A program made the translations under genes and the position numbers. The notes beneath the pieces were generated by a model that was given only the letters and a program-made list of their open reading frames with translations, did not search any database and was not told the DNA's origin. A stretch of 64,000 bases of DNA from Oscillospiraceae bacterium (lineage in GTDB: Bacteria > Bacillota > Clostridia > Oscillospirales > Oscillospiraceae), in NCBI GenBank assembly GCA_020025275.1, contig JAHHSI010000010.1:1-64000 (forward strand), read 5' to 3'. This document shows positions 35,887-43,853 of the stretch, piece after piece (within the stretch, counting starts at the first letter, position 1; every line of letters begins with the position of its first letter).

Positions 35887-38229
35887 ATGAGCAACACGCA
35901 TAACCACCAATATCATACCGGGGAGGAGTGGGAGCGTCTGAGCGCGGCAGCGGAGAACGAGACGCTCCCGGACGGCGAGGAGTTTTCGCTGGAGGCCATT
36001 CTGGCTGAATTCGGCCGGGGTGAGGCGGAGCCTGCGATGCAGGAGGCGTCCGCGGAGGTATCGTCAGAGGAGCCGAAGCAGCACAAGAGCGATGCATCGG
36101 CAACGGATGATGGTGGGTCTTTGGAGAGATGTTCCGCCGGGGGAAGGGAGGAACTCCTTTCGGACCCCGCGGAGAAGCCGCAGTCGGAGGAAACAGCGGC
36201 GGAAGAAGACCCTCCGGTGCCGCTGCATAAAAAGGTACTGCGTTTCCCGGGACGCTTCCGCCGGGAGGCGGAGGACGAACGGCCGCTCCCACCGGCGGAT
36301 GAGGACATCAGTGCCCCCTTGGGGACGCCACCGGCACAGGAAAGGGACGCTGTGGGCGAGACAGCGCCGGAAGAAATCGGAGAAGAGCCGCCGTTGGTGA
36401 CACTGGAAGAGGTGATGTCCCAGACGGTGGAGTCGGTTTTGGAGGAGCAGGAAGATGCCCTGCTGGAGGAGCCTGTGCCGCTGACAGAACGCCTGCAGCT
36501 ATGGGGGATGAAGCTTCAGCACACCGTGGCCGCCGTCCGGCGGCGGATCGCAGAGAAGCGCAGCGCTCCGTGGCAGGAGCTTTTGTCGGAAGAAGAGGAC
36601 GAGCCGGAGGAGGATCTGGAATTTGCCACCCGTGAAGAAAAGCGGCGATGCAAGCGGCTGCGGCGGCAGATGGTGTTCTCCGCGCTCCCCATGCTTCTGA
36701 TCGTGGCTGTCACGGCGGTGGAGACGTGGGAACCGGCGTGGCTGCCGGAGCTGTGGCACAATGAGGTGCTGCTGCGCTGCGGCCTGCTGGGCGGTCTGCT
36801 GCTGCTGACGGCCCTGTTGTCCATGGAGGTTTGGCGCACGGGCTGGAAGCTGCTGCGCCGAGGAAAAATCTACTGCGAAACGGCCTTGGTACTGCCGCTG
36901 GCGGCGGTGCTGGGGGATTGCATCTACTGTGCGCTGGCCGGGCAGACACTGCATCTGCCGCTGGCGGCGCCAGTGGCAGTACTGATCTGGCTGTGTCTGG
37001 CTGGACAGCTGTTGACGGCCTCCATGCGCCGGGAGATCTACCGCCTGACGGATCTGGGCGGCTGTCCGCCCTACGCCGTGTCGCAGACGGCAGCAGGCGC
37101 CTGCAAGCAAAAGGGGAAGCTGCGGGGATTTTACCGCATTTCCCAAGAGGAGGATTTCTCCCGCCGCGGGCAGAGAGTGTTGGTGCCGCTGGTACTGGCC
37201 TGCGCTACGCTGCTTAGCGGCGTAGTGTGCCTTGGCGGGCAGCGGATGTCCGAGTTTTTTTGGGTGTGGTCGGCACTTTTGACGGCGGCCCTGCCCATCA
37301 GCCTGCCGCTGATCGGGGCGCTGCCGCTCCGGAACCTGAACCGCCGATTGAGCCGCAGCGGCTGTGCCGTGGCGGGGTATGCCGGGGCCGCATGGGCCGG
37401 CGGCAGCCGTCGGATGGTGGTGGGCGACAGCGATGTGTTCCCGCCGGGGACCGTGAGCCTCAACGGTCTGAAGATCTACGGCGAGGAGATCGGTAAAGTG
37501 ACGTCCTATGCGGCCACCGTGACCCGTGCCACCCAAAGTCAGCTGGCCCCTATTTTTGAGCAGATGCTGCTGAGCGAGGGCGGGCAGTATGAGGAACTGC
37601 AGGATCTCCATTACTATGAAGAGGGCGGCGTGGAGGGTACGATCCACGGCGAGACCGTGACCATGGGCAGTGCCTACTGCATGAAGAAGCTGCACATCAC
37701 CCTTCCGCGGGAGCTGAAAGTGAAAACCGGCGTTTTTCTGGCGGTGGACGGACAGCTGATCGCCATTTTTGCCATTAAGTATCAGCCGTCCCGCAACGTA
37801 GAGTGGGCGCTGCGGGCCCTGCGCCGCAACCGAATTGAACCGGTGCTGGCCGTGCGCGGGGCAAACATCACACCGGGGCTGCTGAAGCGTAAGTTTGGCG
37901 TGGATGCCAAGGTGATCTACCCCGACATTTCCACCAGACTGGCGCTGTCGGATCTGTGTGGAGAAAAGGCCCGGGGGGCGTATGCCGTGCTGTACCGGGA
38001 GGGACTGATGCCCTTTGCCGAGATCGTGACGGGGAGCCGCCGCTGCCGCAGGGTGGTGAAGTCAGGCACTGTGCTCAGCTGGCTGGGGAGTCTTTCGGGC
38101 CTGGCGCTGGCCTACTACCTCACCAATGTGGCTGCCTATCAGTCGCTGAATGGCGGCTCGATGCTGCTCTTCCAACTGCTGTGGCTGCTGCCGGTATGGC
38201 TGCTGGCCAGCCTCATCAAGTACGAGTGA
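35887..38229 (+). CDS. P-type-ATPase-like membrane protein lacking the catalytic motifs
   Basis: The protein has 780 residues. Residues 1-~255 are acidic and low in complexity (runs of Glu/Ala/Pro), apparently cytoplasmic and disordered. Several membrane segments lie between ~260 and 480 and two near the end. From ~455 the sequence follows a P1B-type ATPase: a Pro-containing helix (LPISLPLIGALPLR, 469 on), then VVGDSDVF (511-518) where DKTGTLT belongs, EGGVEGTIHGETVTMGSAYCM where the N-domain GxGVxGxVxG...VGN lies, and LAVRGANITPG (RGAN, 657-660) in place of TGDN. No GDGVNDAP is present. It is therefore a probable pseudo-enzyme without phosphorylation or ATP turnover. 28 bases after rlmB, likely co-transcribed. 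Role unknown. Confidence 0.75.
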   Translation: MSNTHNHQYHTGEEWERLSAAAENETLPDGEEFSLEAILAEFGRGEAEPAMQEASAEVSSEEPKQHKSDASATDDGGSLERCSAGGREELLSDPAEKPQSEETAAEEDPPVPLHKKVLRFPGRFRREAEDERPLPPADEDISAPLGTPPAQERDAVGETAPEEIGEEPPLVTLEEVMSQTVESVLEEQEDALLEEPVPLTERLQLWGMKLQHTVAAVRRRIAEKRSAPWQELLSEEEDEPEEDLEFATREEKRRCKRLRRQMVFSALPMLLIVAVTAVETWEPAWLPELWHNEVLLRCGLLGGLLLLTALLSMEVWRTGWKLLRRGKIYCETALVLPLAAVLGDCIYCALAGQTLHLPLAAPVAVLIWLCLAGQLLTASMRREIYRLTDLGGCPPYAVSQTAAGACKQKGKLRGFYRISQEEDFSRRGQRVLVPLVLACATLLSGVVCLGGQRMSEFFWVWSALLTAALPISLPLIGALPLRNLNRRLSRSGCAVAGYAGAAWAGGSRRMVVGDSDVFPPGTVSLNGLKIYGEEIGKVTSYAATVTRATQSQLAPIFEQMLLSEGGQYEELQDLHYYEEGGVEGTIHGETVTMGSAYCMKKLHITLPRELKVKTGVFLAVDGQLIAIFAIKYQPSRNVEWALRALRRNRIEPVLAVRGANITPGLLKRKFGVDAKVIYPDISTRLALSDLCGEKARGAYAVLYREGLMPFAEIVTGSRRCRRVVKSGTVLSWLGSLSGLALAYYLTNVAAYQSLNGGSMLLFQLLWLLPVWLLASLIKYE

Positions 38230-38269
38230 TTTGACAGGCCAGAGCAAGAAGTTGATAAAAATGCGGAGT

Positions 38270-38306
38270 AAAAAGTCCCGGCTGTACTGACAGCCGGGAC
38301 TTTTTT
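38270..38306 (+). terminator. Intrinsic terminator after the pseudo-ATPase gene
   Basis: A perfect stem (AAAAGTCCCGGCTGT with its complement) and loop ACTG are followed by six T. From 38307 to 38528 I see no gene. Confidence 0.93.
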
Positions 38307-38528
38307 ACGGCGCATCGGTGCAGAGAGGGGGGAGAAGATGGAGAGCAGAATTGGTGGAAAAATCAGGAAAATAGGGAGCGAACGGCGGAAATGAGTGAGG
38401 ATTTGTTGCGCAAACAGGTCGGAGTCAGAAATGGAGGCCGGTGCGGCCCACAGGAGGGACGGAGGTTCTTTGAACAAATGCGCCAAAATTAAACTGTGAA
38501 TTTTTGCTAAACAGGCGGCGAAATACAG

Positions 38529-38557
38529 TTGTCTTTTCGGTGAAAATAGTATATAAT
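38529..38557 (+). promoter_or_regulatory. Promoter of the EF-G-like gene
   Basis: TTGTCT and TATAAT are spaced by 17 bases, giving a ~100-base leader before the ATG at 38661. Confidence 0.8.
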
Positions 38558-38660
38558 CATGCCACTGAACGAGTTGGCCAAATCCATCGAGGCCGAACCG
38601 TTGTCTCGTGAAAAACGAGAAGAACGCCAGTATAGCACCAAACATAAGGAGTGGAACGTC

Positions 38661-40736
38661 ATGAACTATTCAGTACAAAACATTCGTAACATCTGCCTGT
38701 TGGGCCATAGCGGCAGCGGTAAGACCGCACTGGCAGAGAGCCTTCTGTATATGACCGGTGCCATCAATCGCATGGGTCGTGTAGCGGACGGAAATACAGT
38801 CTGTGACTACGATCCTGAGGAGATCAAGCGCCAGATCTCGATCTCCACGGCGGTTGCACCACTGGAATATAAGGGCTGCCGCATCAACGTGCTGGACACC
38901 CCGGGTGCTTTTGATTTTTCCGGCGAGGTCGTGGCTGCGCTGCGGGCCGCCGATGCCGCGGTGATCGTCTGCTCCGCCAAGGACGGCGTTTCCGTGGGCC
39001 TGGAGAAGGCGTGGAAATTCTGCGAGGAGCGGAATATGCCCCGCTTCGTCTATATCTCCAAGACGGACGAGGAGAACAGTGATTATAATGAGACCTTCAA
39101 TGCCCTGCGTGAGCGCTTCGGCAAGAAGATCGCGCCGCTGGTGGTGCCCATCTGGGACGAGGAGAAGCACGTCACGGGGCTCATCGATGTGCTGAATAAG
39201 CGCGCCTATGAGATGCAGGATCTCAAGCGTGTGGAGATCGAGATCCCCGAGGACAAGGTGGACGTGGTCAGCGAATTTAATGATGCCCTCAAGGAGTCTG
39301 TGGCGGAAACCAGCGAGGAGTTTATGGAGAAGTTCTTCTCCGGTGAGGATTTCACCTATGCCGAAATGATTTCCGGTTTGCGCCAGGGCGTTCGCGAGCT
39401 GAGCCTGTTCCCGGTGCTGTGCGGTTCCGCCATCAACTGCATGGGTTCCCTGATGCTGATGGACAACATTGTGGACCTGCTGCCCAACCCGGTGGAGGGC
39501 AACTACCACAAGGCCATTCGTCAGGATGGCGAGAGCGAGGAATTCGTGGTCTCCCCCGGCGGCGTTCCCACCGCATTCGTGTTCAAGACCATCTCCGACC
39601 AGTATGGCAAGTTCTCCTGTGTGAAGGTGCTCTCCGGCACGTTGACCTCGGATATGGCTATGGTCAATGCCCGTACCGGTGAGACGGAAAAGGTGGGCCG
39701 CCTGTACGTCATGCACGGCAAGAAGGCCGTGGAGGTCAAGGAACTGGACTGCGGCGAGATCGGCGCCATCGGCAAGATGGAGAAGGTCAAGACGGGCGAC
39801 ACCCTCTGCGATCCCCGCAAGGTGGTGGCCATGAAGCAGATCCCGTTTGCGGCTCCCTGCTACTCGGTAGCCATCTATCCCAAGACCCGCGGTCAGGACG
39901 ACAAGATCGCACAGGGCCTATTCAAGTTGAATGAGGAAGATCCCACCTTTACACTGGTCAACAACAGCGAGACGCATCAGATGGTCCTCTCCGCTGCCGG
40001 CGATATGCAGATCGATGTATTGGTCAGCAAACTCAAGACCCGCTTCAACGTGGAGTCGGAGCTGAAGACCGTCCGTGTGCCGTATCGTGAGAAGATCCGC
40101 AAGACCGTGCAGAAGCAGGGCCGCTATAAGAAGCAGACCGGCGGGTCCGGGCAGTTCGGTGATGTGTGGATCCGCTTTGAACCCAATGCCGAGCAGGAGG
40201 AGATGGTCTTTGCTGAGGAGGTCTTTGGCGGTGCTGTGCCGAAGAACTACTTCCCTGCTGTGGAAAAGGGCCTGCGTGAGGCCTGCGCCCATGGCCCGCT
40301 GGCTGGGTATCCGTTGGTGAACCTGAAGGCCGTTTTGTATGATGGCTCCTATCACCCGGTGGACTCCTCCGAAATCGCCTTCAAGACGGCAGCACAGCTG
40401 GCGTACAAGGCGGCCCTGCCGGAGGCGAGCCCTGTGCTGCTGGAGCCGGTGGGCGAGGTCAAGGTCACGGTCCCCGACAACTACATGGGTGATGTACTGG
40501 GTGATCTGAACAAGCGCCGCGGCCGCGTCATGGGTATGGATCCCACGGAGGACGGCGGCCAGATCATTACCGCAGAGGTGCCCATGGCTGAGATGAGTAC
40601 CTATGCCATCGATCTGCGGTCCATGACCCAGTCCCGCGGTACCTTTACCTTTGCCTTTGTCCGCTATGAGGAGTGCCCTGCTCCTGCACAGGAGAAGGCC
40701 ATTGCCGAGGCCAAGGCACTGGCGGAGGCCGAATAA
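38661..40736 (+). CDS. EF-G-like translational GTPase (FusA2 type)
   Basis: The protein has 691 residues with the EF-G domain order. G1 reads GHSGSGKTALAESLL instead of the AHIDAGKT of canonical EF-G. The G2 region is KRQISISTAVAPLEYKG, G3 DTPGAFDFSGEV, and G4 SKTDEEN in place of NKxD. Domains III-V are present (TGGSGQFGDVWIRFEP, LEPVGEVKVTVPDNYMGDVLGDLNKRRGRVMGM). This is the second EF-G class of many Clostridia and Actinobacteria; some members act in ribosome recycling, stress or hibernation rather than elongation. Which applies here is unknown. The ATG at 38661 is chosen for its AAGGAG site; upstream codons run into the promoter. Confidence 0.9.
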   Translation: MNYSVQNIRNICLLGHSGSGKTALAESLLYMTGAINRMGRVADGNTVCDYDPEEIKRQISISTAVAPLEYKGCRINVLDTPGAFDFSGEVVAALRAADAAVIVCSAKDGVSVGLEKAWKFCEERNMPRFVYISKTDEENSDYNETFNALRERFGKKIAPLVVPIWDEEKHVTGLIDVLNKRAYEMQDLKRVEIEIPEDKVDVVSEFNDALKESVAETSEEFMEKFFSGEDFTYAEMISGLRQGVRELSLFPVLCGSAINCMGSLMLMDNIVDLLPNPVEGNYHKAIRQDGESEEFVVSPGGVPTAFVFKTISDQYGKFSCVKVLSGTLTSDMAMVNARTGETEKVGRLYVMHGKKAVEVKELDCGEIGAIGKMEKVKTGDTLCDPRKVVAMKQIPFAAPCYSVAIYPKTRGQDDKIAQGLFKLNEEDPTFTLVNNSETHQMVLSAAGDMQIDVLVSKLKTRFNVESELKTVRVPYREKIRKTVQKQGRYKKQTGGSGQFGDVWIRFEPNAEQEEMVFAEEVFGGAVPKNYFPAVEKGLREACAHGPLAGYPLVNLKAVLYDGSYHPVDSSEIAFKTAAQLAYKAALPEASPVLLEPVGEVKVTVPDNYMGDVLGDLNKRRGRVMGMDPTEDGGQIITAEVPMAEMSTYAIDLRSMTQSRGTFTFAFVRYEECPAPAQEKAIAEAKALAEAE

Positions 40737-40755
40737 GAATAAGTATAGTGCATCA

Positions 40756-40793
40756 AACACACCGGAGCGCCTGTGGTGCTCCGGTGTGTTTTT
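40756..40793 (+). terminator. Intrinsic terminator of the EF-G-like gene
   Basis: A 13-bp stem (AACACACCGGAGC with its complement) and a 9-nt loop are followed by a T run. Confidence 0.9.
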
Positions 40794-40831
40794 GCTCGAA
40801 AAATTTTTTCAAAGAATTTTTGAAAAACCTC

Positions 40832-40886
40832 TTTACAAATGGGGAAGGCTATGGTAGTATACAAATGCAATCGATAATCATTAGCA
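40832..40886 (+). promoter_or_regulatory. Promoter with a Fur-type box before the Fur-family gene
   Basis: TTTACA and TAGTAT are spaced by 17 bases (40832-40860). A 15-bp 7-1-7 repeat, CGATAAT-C-ATTAGCA, at 40872-40886 matches the Fur consensus TGATAATNATTATCA at 12 of 14 half-site positions and lies at the transcription start, so bound regulator would block transcription. Autoregulation is the simple reading. Confidence 0.7.
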
Positions 40887-40904
40887 TTAAGGACGGTGCA
40901 GCAC

Positions 40905-41294
40905 ATGGAAAAGTGCAAGAGGCACAGCCACAAGAGGGAGGCCATTTTAGAGTGCATCCGCTCGACGGACTGTCATCCGTCGGCAGAGTGGGTGTATGCA
41001 CAGGTCAAGTCGGAAATCCCTAACATCTCCCTGGCAACGGTGTACCGCAATCTGGCTCAGTTCCGGGCCGAGGGCATGGTACGGGTTGTGGGTCATGTGG
41101 ACGGGGAGGAACGGTATGACTGTGATCTCCACCCGCACGATCATTTTGTCTGTCGCTGCTGCGGTAAGATTACCGATGTACCTTTTCACCGTGTTTCCGA
41201 TGAGGATGTCACGGAAGAGGGCCGAGTGGACGGCTATGATGTCACCTTCTACGGCTGTTGTGAAGAATGCTTAAAAGAAGAAAAAATCATCTGA
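40905..41294 (+). CDS. Fur-family metal/peroxide regulator (PerR-like)
   Basis: The protein has 129 residues. The winged helix covers ~10-75 (HPSAEWVYAQVKSEIPNISLATVYRNLAQFRAEGMVRVV). The regulatory metal site is HPHDHFVCRCCGKITDV, and the structural zinc site uses two CxxC pairs (CRCC and CCEEC). The neighbouring reverse rubrerythrin points to a peroxide-sensing PerR-type role, but the box upstream is Fur-like and sequence alone does not separate the two. ATG at 40905 is preferred to a GTG nine bases earlier by spacing from AAGGA. It likely represses itself and the rubrerythrin gene. Confidence 0.9.
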   Translation: MEKCKRHSHKREAILECIRSTDCHPSAEWVYAQVKSEIPNISLATVYRNLAQFRAEGMVRVVGHVDGEERYDCDLHPHDHFVCRCCGKITDVPFHRVSDEDVTEEGRVDGYDVTFYGCCEECLKEEKII

Positions 41295-41370
41295 GTGAAC
41301 CAGCGCTTGACGGATATGGATCCGGAGGGCGTAAGAATTAACAAAAATTACTTTACTGGAGGAAAATGTC

Positions 41371-41940
41371 ATGAAAAAATGGGTATGTTCTGTCTGCGGT
41401 TATGTACACGAGGGCGCTACGGCTCCTGCTGAATGTCCTGTCTGCCACGTGAGCGGCGACAAGTTCGTGGAGCAGGCTGCTGAAAAGACCTGGGCTGCTG
41501 AGCACGTTGTCGGCGTGGGCAAGGCTTTCGGTGCTGATGTCCCTGCTGAGGTGCAGGAGGCCATCATCGGTGGTCTGCGCGCTAACTTTGAGGGCGAGTG
41601 CAGCGAGGTCGGTATGTATCTGGCGATGTCCCGTGTGGCTCACCGTGAGGGCTATCCCGAGATCGGCCTGTACTGGGAGAAGGCCGCTCTGGAAGAGGCT
41701 GATCACGCTTCCCGTTTTGCCGAGATGCTGGGTGAGGTTGTGACCGATTCCACCGAGAAGAATCTGGCGATGCGTGTTGATGCCGAGAACGGCGCTACTG
41801 CTGGTAAGTTCGAGCTGGCTAAGCTGGCTAAGCAGTACAATCTGGATGCGATCCACGATTCCGTCCACGAGATGGCTCGTGACGAGGCTCGCCACGGCAA
41901 GGCTTTCGAGGGCCTGCTGAAGCGTTACTTCGGCAAGTAA
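41371..41940 (+). CDS. Reverse rubrerythrin (rubredoxin domain first)
   Basis: The protein has 189 residues. The N-terminal rubredoxin-like domain ([12 protein letters not shown] ... [12 protein letters not shown]) precedes the diiron four-helix domain, with Glu/His ligands in [35 protein letters not shown] and [16 protein letters not shown]. That is the reverse of classical rubrerythrin. In Clostridium such proteins act as NADH-dependent peroxide and oxygen reductases. CTGGAGGAAAA precedes the ATG. Codons are strongly biased to GCT, GGT and CGT compared with neighbours, a sign of high expression. It lies 76 bases after the Fur-family gene without a terminator between, so it is probably co-transcribed and induced by oxidative or metal stress. 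Confidence 0.94.
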   Translation: MKKWVCSVCGYVHEGATAPAECPVCHVSGDKFVEQAAEKTWAAEHVVGVGKAFGADVPAEVQEAIIGGLRANFEGECSEVGMYLAMSRVAHREGYPEIGLYWEKAALEEADHASRFAEMLGEVVTDSTEKNLAMRVDAENGATAGKFELAKLAKQYNLDAIHDSVHEMARDEARHGKAFEGLLKRYFGK

Positions 41941-41953
41941 GCAAAGCAAATCG

Positions 41954-41989
41954 AAAAGGGGAAGCAGGGAAGCCTGCTTCCCCTTTTTT
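41954..41989 (+). terminator. Intrinsic terminator of reverse rubrerythrin
   Basis: A 15-bp stem (AAAAGGGGAAGCAGG with its complement) and loop GAAG are followed by T. Confidence 0.93.
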
Positions 41990-42047
41990 CTGTGGAGAAC
42001 AGCCATGGCGGGACGCTCGAAGATTCCGGCCGTGTATCTACCTTATT

Positions 42048-42079
42048 AAAAAAGACACCTCCGAAGAGGTGTCTTTTTT
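42048..42079. terminator. Bidirectional terminator at the end of the YczE-like gene
   Basis: A 14-bp stem (AAAAAAGACACCTC with its complement) and loop CGAA are flanked by A and T runs; it lies 15 bases past the minus-strand stop. Confidence 0.9.
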
Positions 42080-42093
42080 GCGGTCGAATGGGG

Positions 42094-42747
42094 TCATTGG
42101 GCGGCGGGATTGGATCCGTGCAGCAGAGGGACGGCTACCGTGCGGTTGAAAAAGTCAATGAGCGGTCCCATGCAGAAGGCGGTGGCGATGGTGCCGACAC
42201 CGATGATGGAGGGGACATCCCGCAGTGCACCGCCGCCCAGCAGGAAGAGGAGGCAGCCGCACACCACACAGGTCAAATCGGTGCAGATCCGGATGTACTT
42301 GAACTGGCCCCATTTCCATGTGTTGGTCATAATGAGGGCGACGGAGTCGTAGGAAGAGACGCCTAGATCGGCCGTAATGTATACGGAAGAGCCCAGACAG
42401 AGGATGGTGAAGCCAAAGAGAAAGGCGATTACACGGACAGCCATGGAGGCATCGGGGAACAGGCCCAGCAGGAACTCATGGGTAAATTCCGCCACATAAC
42501 CTAAGAGAAAAAGGGAGACGAACGTGGTGACACCGATGTAATGGCGGTCAAAAAGGATGGTGAACACCAGCAGCACTGCGCTGAACAGCAGGAACATGGT
42601 GCCGTAATGGACCGGGATCACCTGATTGGCACCGCTGACAAGAGACTGGAAGGGGTCAACACCGAACGAGGCCAGCTTGAAAACGCCGACGCTGACGCCG
42701 ACGATGAGCACGCCCGCGGCCGACATGAGACTTCTTTTCACTTTCAT
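42094..42747 (-). CDS. YczE/YitT-like integral membrane protein
   Basis: The protein has 217 residues and about five membrane segments with few charged loops. The conserved YczE-like motifs are SFGVDPFQSLVSG after the first helix and GVSSYDSVALIM after the fourth (the two (S)xGxDPxxS-like repeats of the family). Its role is unknown; YczE-type proteins are annotated only as membrane proteins. AAAGGAG lies before the ATG at 42747. Single gene with promoter and terminator of its own. Confidence 0.82.
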   Translation of the reverse strand: MKVKRSLMSAAGVLIVGVSVGVFKLASFGVDPFQSLVSGANQVIPVHYGTMFLLFSAVLLVFTILFDRHYIGVTTFVSLFLLGYVAEFTHEFLLGLFPDASMAVRVIAFLFGFTILCLGSSVYITADLGVSSYDSVALIMTNTWKWGQFKYIRICTDLTCVVCGCLLFLLGGGALRDVPSIIGVGTIATAFCMGPLIDFFNRTVAVPLLHGSNPAAQ

Positions 42748-42794
42748 ATAGGAAACTCCTTTGCAATGCAATAAAATGGGGACAAAACGTATCC

Positions 42795-42822
42795 ATTATA
42801 TACAGGAAGAAATTGTTGTCAA
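42795..42822 (-). promoter_or_regulatory. Promoter of the YczE-like gene
   Basis: On the minus strand TTGACA and TATAAT are perfect consensus boxes spaced by 16 bases. An inverted repeat CTTTCG-6-CGAAAG (42829-42846) lies just upstream. Confidence 0.85.
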
Positions 42823-43001
42823 GTTTCACTTTCGTTCGTTCGAAAGGGCGCGGTGGCTGTGCCGCCGGCCGCGGACAGCGTCTTATAGAGACGGACGAAG
42901 AATCGTTTTCTGAGATCGGGGCCGGGGAAGCGCAAGCGGGAGGGCAGGAACAGAGAAGGGGCGAAAAAACGACCGCTGCGGCATAAAAACAGGGAAACAC
43001 C

Positions 43002-43029
43002 TTGCTTTTTGGAATTTGATTGCTATAAT
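43002..43029 (+). promoter_or_regulatory. Promoter of the FUSC-type gene
   Basis: TTGCTT and an extended TGCTATAAT are spaced by 16 bases, 40 bases before the ATG. The gap 42847-43001 shows nothing else. Confidence 0.78.
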
Positions 43030-43069
43030 GAAAAACAGTGTGTACTTTGCAGAGAAGAGGAGCAAGAGA

Positions 43070-43627
43070 ATGACAGAACCCCACCAGCACGAGAAAATCC
43101 ACATCGGTATGCGTAATATCAAGACGGCCTGTTCGGCCACCCTGTGTGCGCTGTTGTACTACTTTTTGGACCGGAATCCCACCTTTGCCTGTATCGGCGC
43201 CGTGTTCGGCATGGGCAACAATATGGCCAACTCCCGGCTCCACGGCGGCAATCGACTGCTGGGCACCATCATCGGGGGCCTGCTGGGAATGCTCCTTTTT
43301 AGTATTTACATTCAGGTTTACCCTGATGGGGATAAGCATCTGTTGATGCTCCTGCTCCTTTTTGTGGGCATCGTGCTGCTGATCCTGGCCGGGCAGCTGC
43401 TGCACTGGCCCGGTGCCATCCAGCCCGGCGGGGTGATGCTGTGCATCCTGCTGTTCAATCAGCCGGTGGACACCTATATTATCTACTCACTGAACCGGAT
43501 TCTGGACACGGCGGTGGGCGTGCTGATGTCCCTGCTCATCAACCGCTTTTTCCCCCGGGAAAGAGTCGCTCGTTGGATGATTTGGCTCTGCGGCGGGCAC
43601 TATGATGGTGTCGAGGCAGAAGGCTGA
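43070..43627 (+). CDS. FUSC/aromatic-acid-exporter-family membrane protein
   Basis: The protein has 185 residues. It opens with IGMRNIKTACSATLCALLYYFLDRNPTFACIGAVFGM, the typical start of the PF06081-like (ArAE family 1) membrane domain, then GNRLLGTIIGGLLGMLLF and a late DTAVGVLMSLLINRFF. Five or six membrane segments are visible. There is no long cytoplasmic C-terminal half, so it is the short form. The family is linked to export of aromatic acids, and for short Bacillota members this is only suggestive. GAGGAGC precedes the ATG at 43070; 18 upstream in-frame codons lack a ribosome site. No terminator is evident after it. Confidence 0.82.
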   Translation: MTEPHQHEKIHIGMRNIKTACSATLCALLYYFLDRNPTFACIGAVFGMGNNMANSRLHGGNRLLGTIIGGLLGMLLFSIYIQVYPDGDKHLLMLLLLFVGIVLLILAGQLLHWPGAIQPGGVMLCILLFNQPVDTYIIYSLNRILDTAVGVLMSLLINRFFPRERVARWMIWLCGGHYDGVEAEG

Positions 43628-43733
43628 GACGATGGGCGGTGTGGCAAACACCCATGTGTTCCATGCCGGTCTCCTGCGCAGCGGCCAACAAGGCCCCGTA
43701 CACACAAAGAAGACGGAAAAAAGAAAATAATCC

Positions 43734-43762
43734 TTGCAAAAGCAGCGGAAATGTGGTACATT
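43734..43762 (+). promoter_or_regulatory. Promoter of the peptide ABC importer operon
   Basis: TTGCAA and TACATT are spaced by 17 bases. A near-palindrome (GGAAATGT-GGT-ACATTTC) covers the -10 and could be an operator. Confidence 0.6.
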
Positions 43763-43853
43763 TCTGCGTGTGATAACTTTCACAAAGACAATTGAATAGG
43801 GCACACCATATTTCTATGTTGCCGCCGAAAGGGCGGCAAAGAAGGAGAAGACT

